Translations under genes and position numbers: made by a program
The notes under the pieces: model-generated
Told to the model about the DNA's origin: nothing
Seen by the model: the letters and a program-made list of their open reading frames with translations, nothing else
The model's database searches: none
Part shown: piece after piece, positions 63,902 through 64,000 of the stretch
Layout: every line of letters begins with the position of its first letter
Position numbering within the stretch: the first letter of the stretch is position 1
Source: Ascochyta rabiei
Taxonomy: Eukaryota > Ascomycota > Dothideomycetes > Pleosporales > Didymellaceae
Length of the DNA stretch: 64,000 nt
Reading direction: 5' to 3'
Assembly: GCF_004011695.2 (NCBI RefSeq)
Contig: NC_082405.1
Coordinates: 2,045,001-2,109,000 of the forward strand

Positions 63902-64000
63902 CTTGCCGGTGGACTGTCTCCTCGGCGCATGGGCACGTCAGTCGTCAGCGTTCAAAGGTTGGCGCACGCCGGAGGTGATGCGGCGCCCGCACCCTGGCCT
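63902..64000. other. AP-2 sigma upstream flank
   Basis: The last 99 bp hold the start of the AP-2 sigma promoter/leader. No gene seen. Confidence 0.4.

Overview
This window is nuclear DNA of a filamentous ascomycete (Pezizomycotina). A Dothideomycete is my best guess, but that is inference. The evidence is GC-rich genes with few short introns (about 46-90 nt, GTRNGN donors and CTAAC/CTGAC branch sites), a full-length FREQUENCY clock gene, fungal-type wall glucanases and many simple repeats between genes. I see no phage, plasmid, CRISPR array, rRNA or convincing tRNA gene.

Layout from left to right: 1-3321 (+) 5'-truncated MIT-domain protein; 3322-6729 repeat-rich spacer with a possible broken Cys-rich ORF; 6730-7420 (+) truncated Zn2Cys6 regulator; 7541-8830 (-) GH64 beta-1,3-glucanase; 10367-12085 (-) MPE1; 12492-15506 (-) frq, with a 12-bp tandem repeat in its leader; 17736-18568 (-) COQ9, divergent from 19101-20718 (+) CMR1; 22175-22881 (+) PhiA-like wall protein; 22990-23346 (-) DUF167; 24307-25333 (+) arginase; 25810-27619 (+) type II NADH dehydrogenase; 28452-29798 (+) Cys/His-motif hypothetical; 30384-31361 (-) GH128 glucanase; 33368-35708 (-) FLC/TRP-like channel; 37774-40980 (-) GH81 glucanase with a long acidic Q/P tail; 42590-43514 (+) WW-domain protein; 43827-44381 (+) ribosomal protein uL15; 45114-47030 (-) mitochondrial GatB; 47183-48831 (-) a run of tightly spaced small basic ORFs; 49167-50216 (-) LPxEIR (2EXR-like) protein; 50984-52513 (+) a repeat-rich locus running into an inositol monophosphatase remnant; 54846-56606 (+) ammonium permease with GATA sites upstream; 59067-62315 (-) SEC24; 63228-63901 (-) AP-2 sigma.

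Most genes are housekeeping: mRNA 3'-end processing, ubiquinone synthesis, mitochondrial NADH oxidation and translation, COPII and AP-2 traffic, ribosome. Four or five loci concern the cell wall or its remodelling (GH64, GH128, GH81, PhiA and possibly FLC). Arginase, MEP and the regulator remnant touch nitrogen use and control.

The least explained parts are: (a) the small-ORF run at 47.2-48.8 kb, where two neighbours share a basic C-terminal motif and stops and starts nearly touch; (b) the 50.98-52.51 kb locus, with a perfect 41-bp inverted repeat and an IMPase lacking its catalytic middle; (c) the frq leader repeat; (d) the GH81 tail; (e) a diverged repeat pair at 58.57-58.98 kb with G-to-A changes that look like RIP. 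Exon limits were placed by eye from splice signals and reading-frame continuity, with no transcript data.
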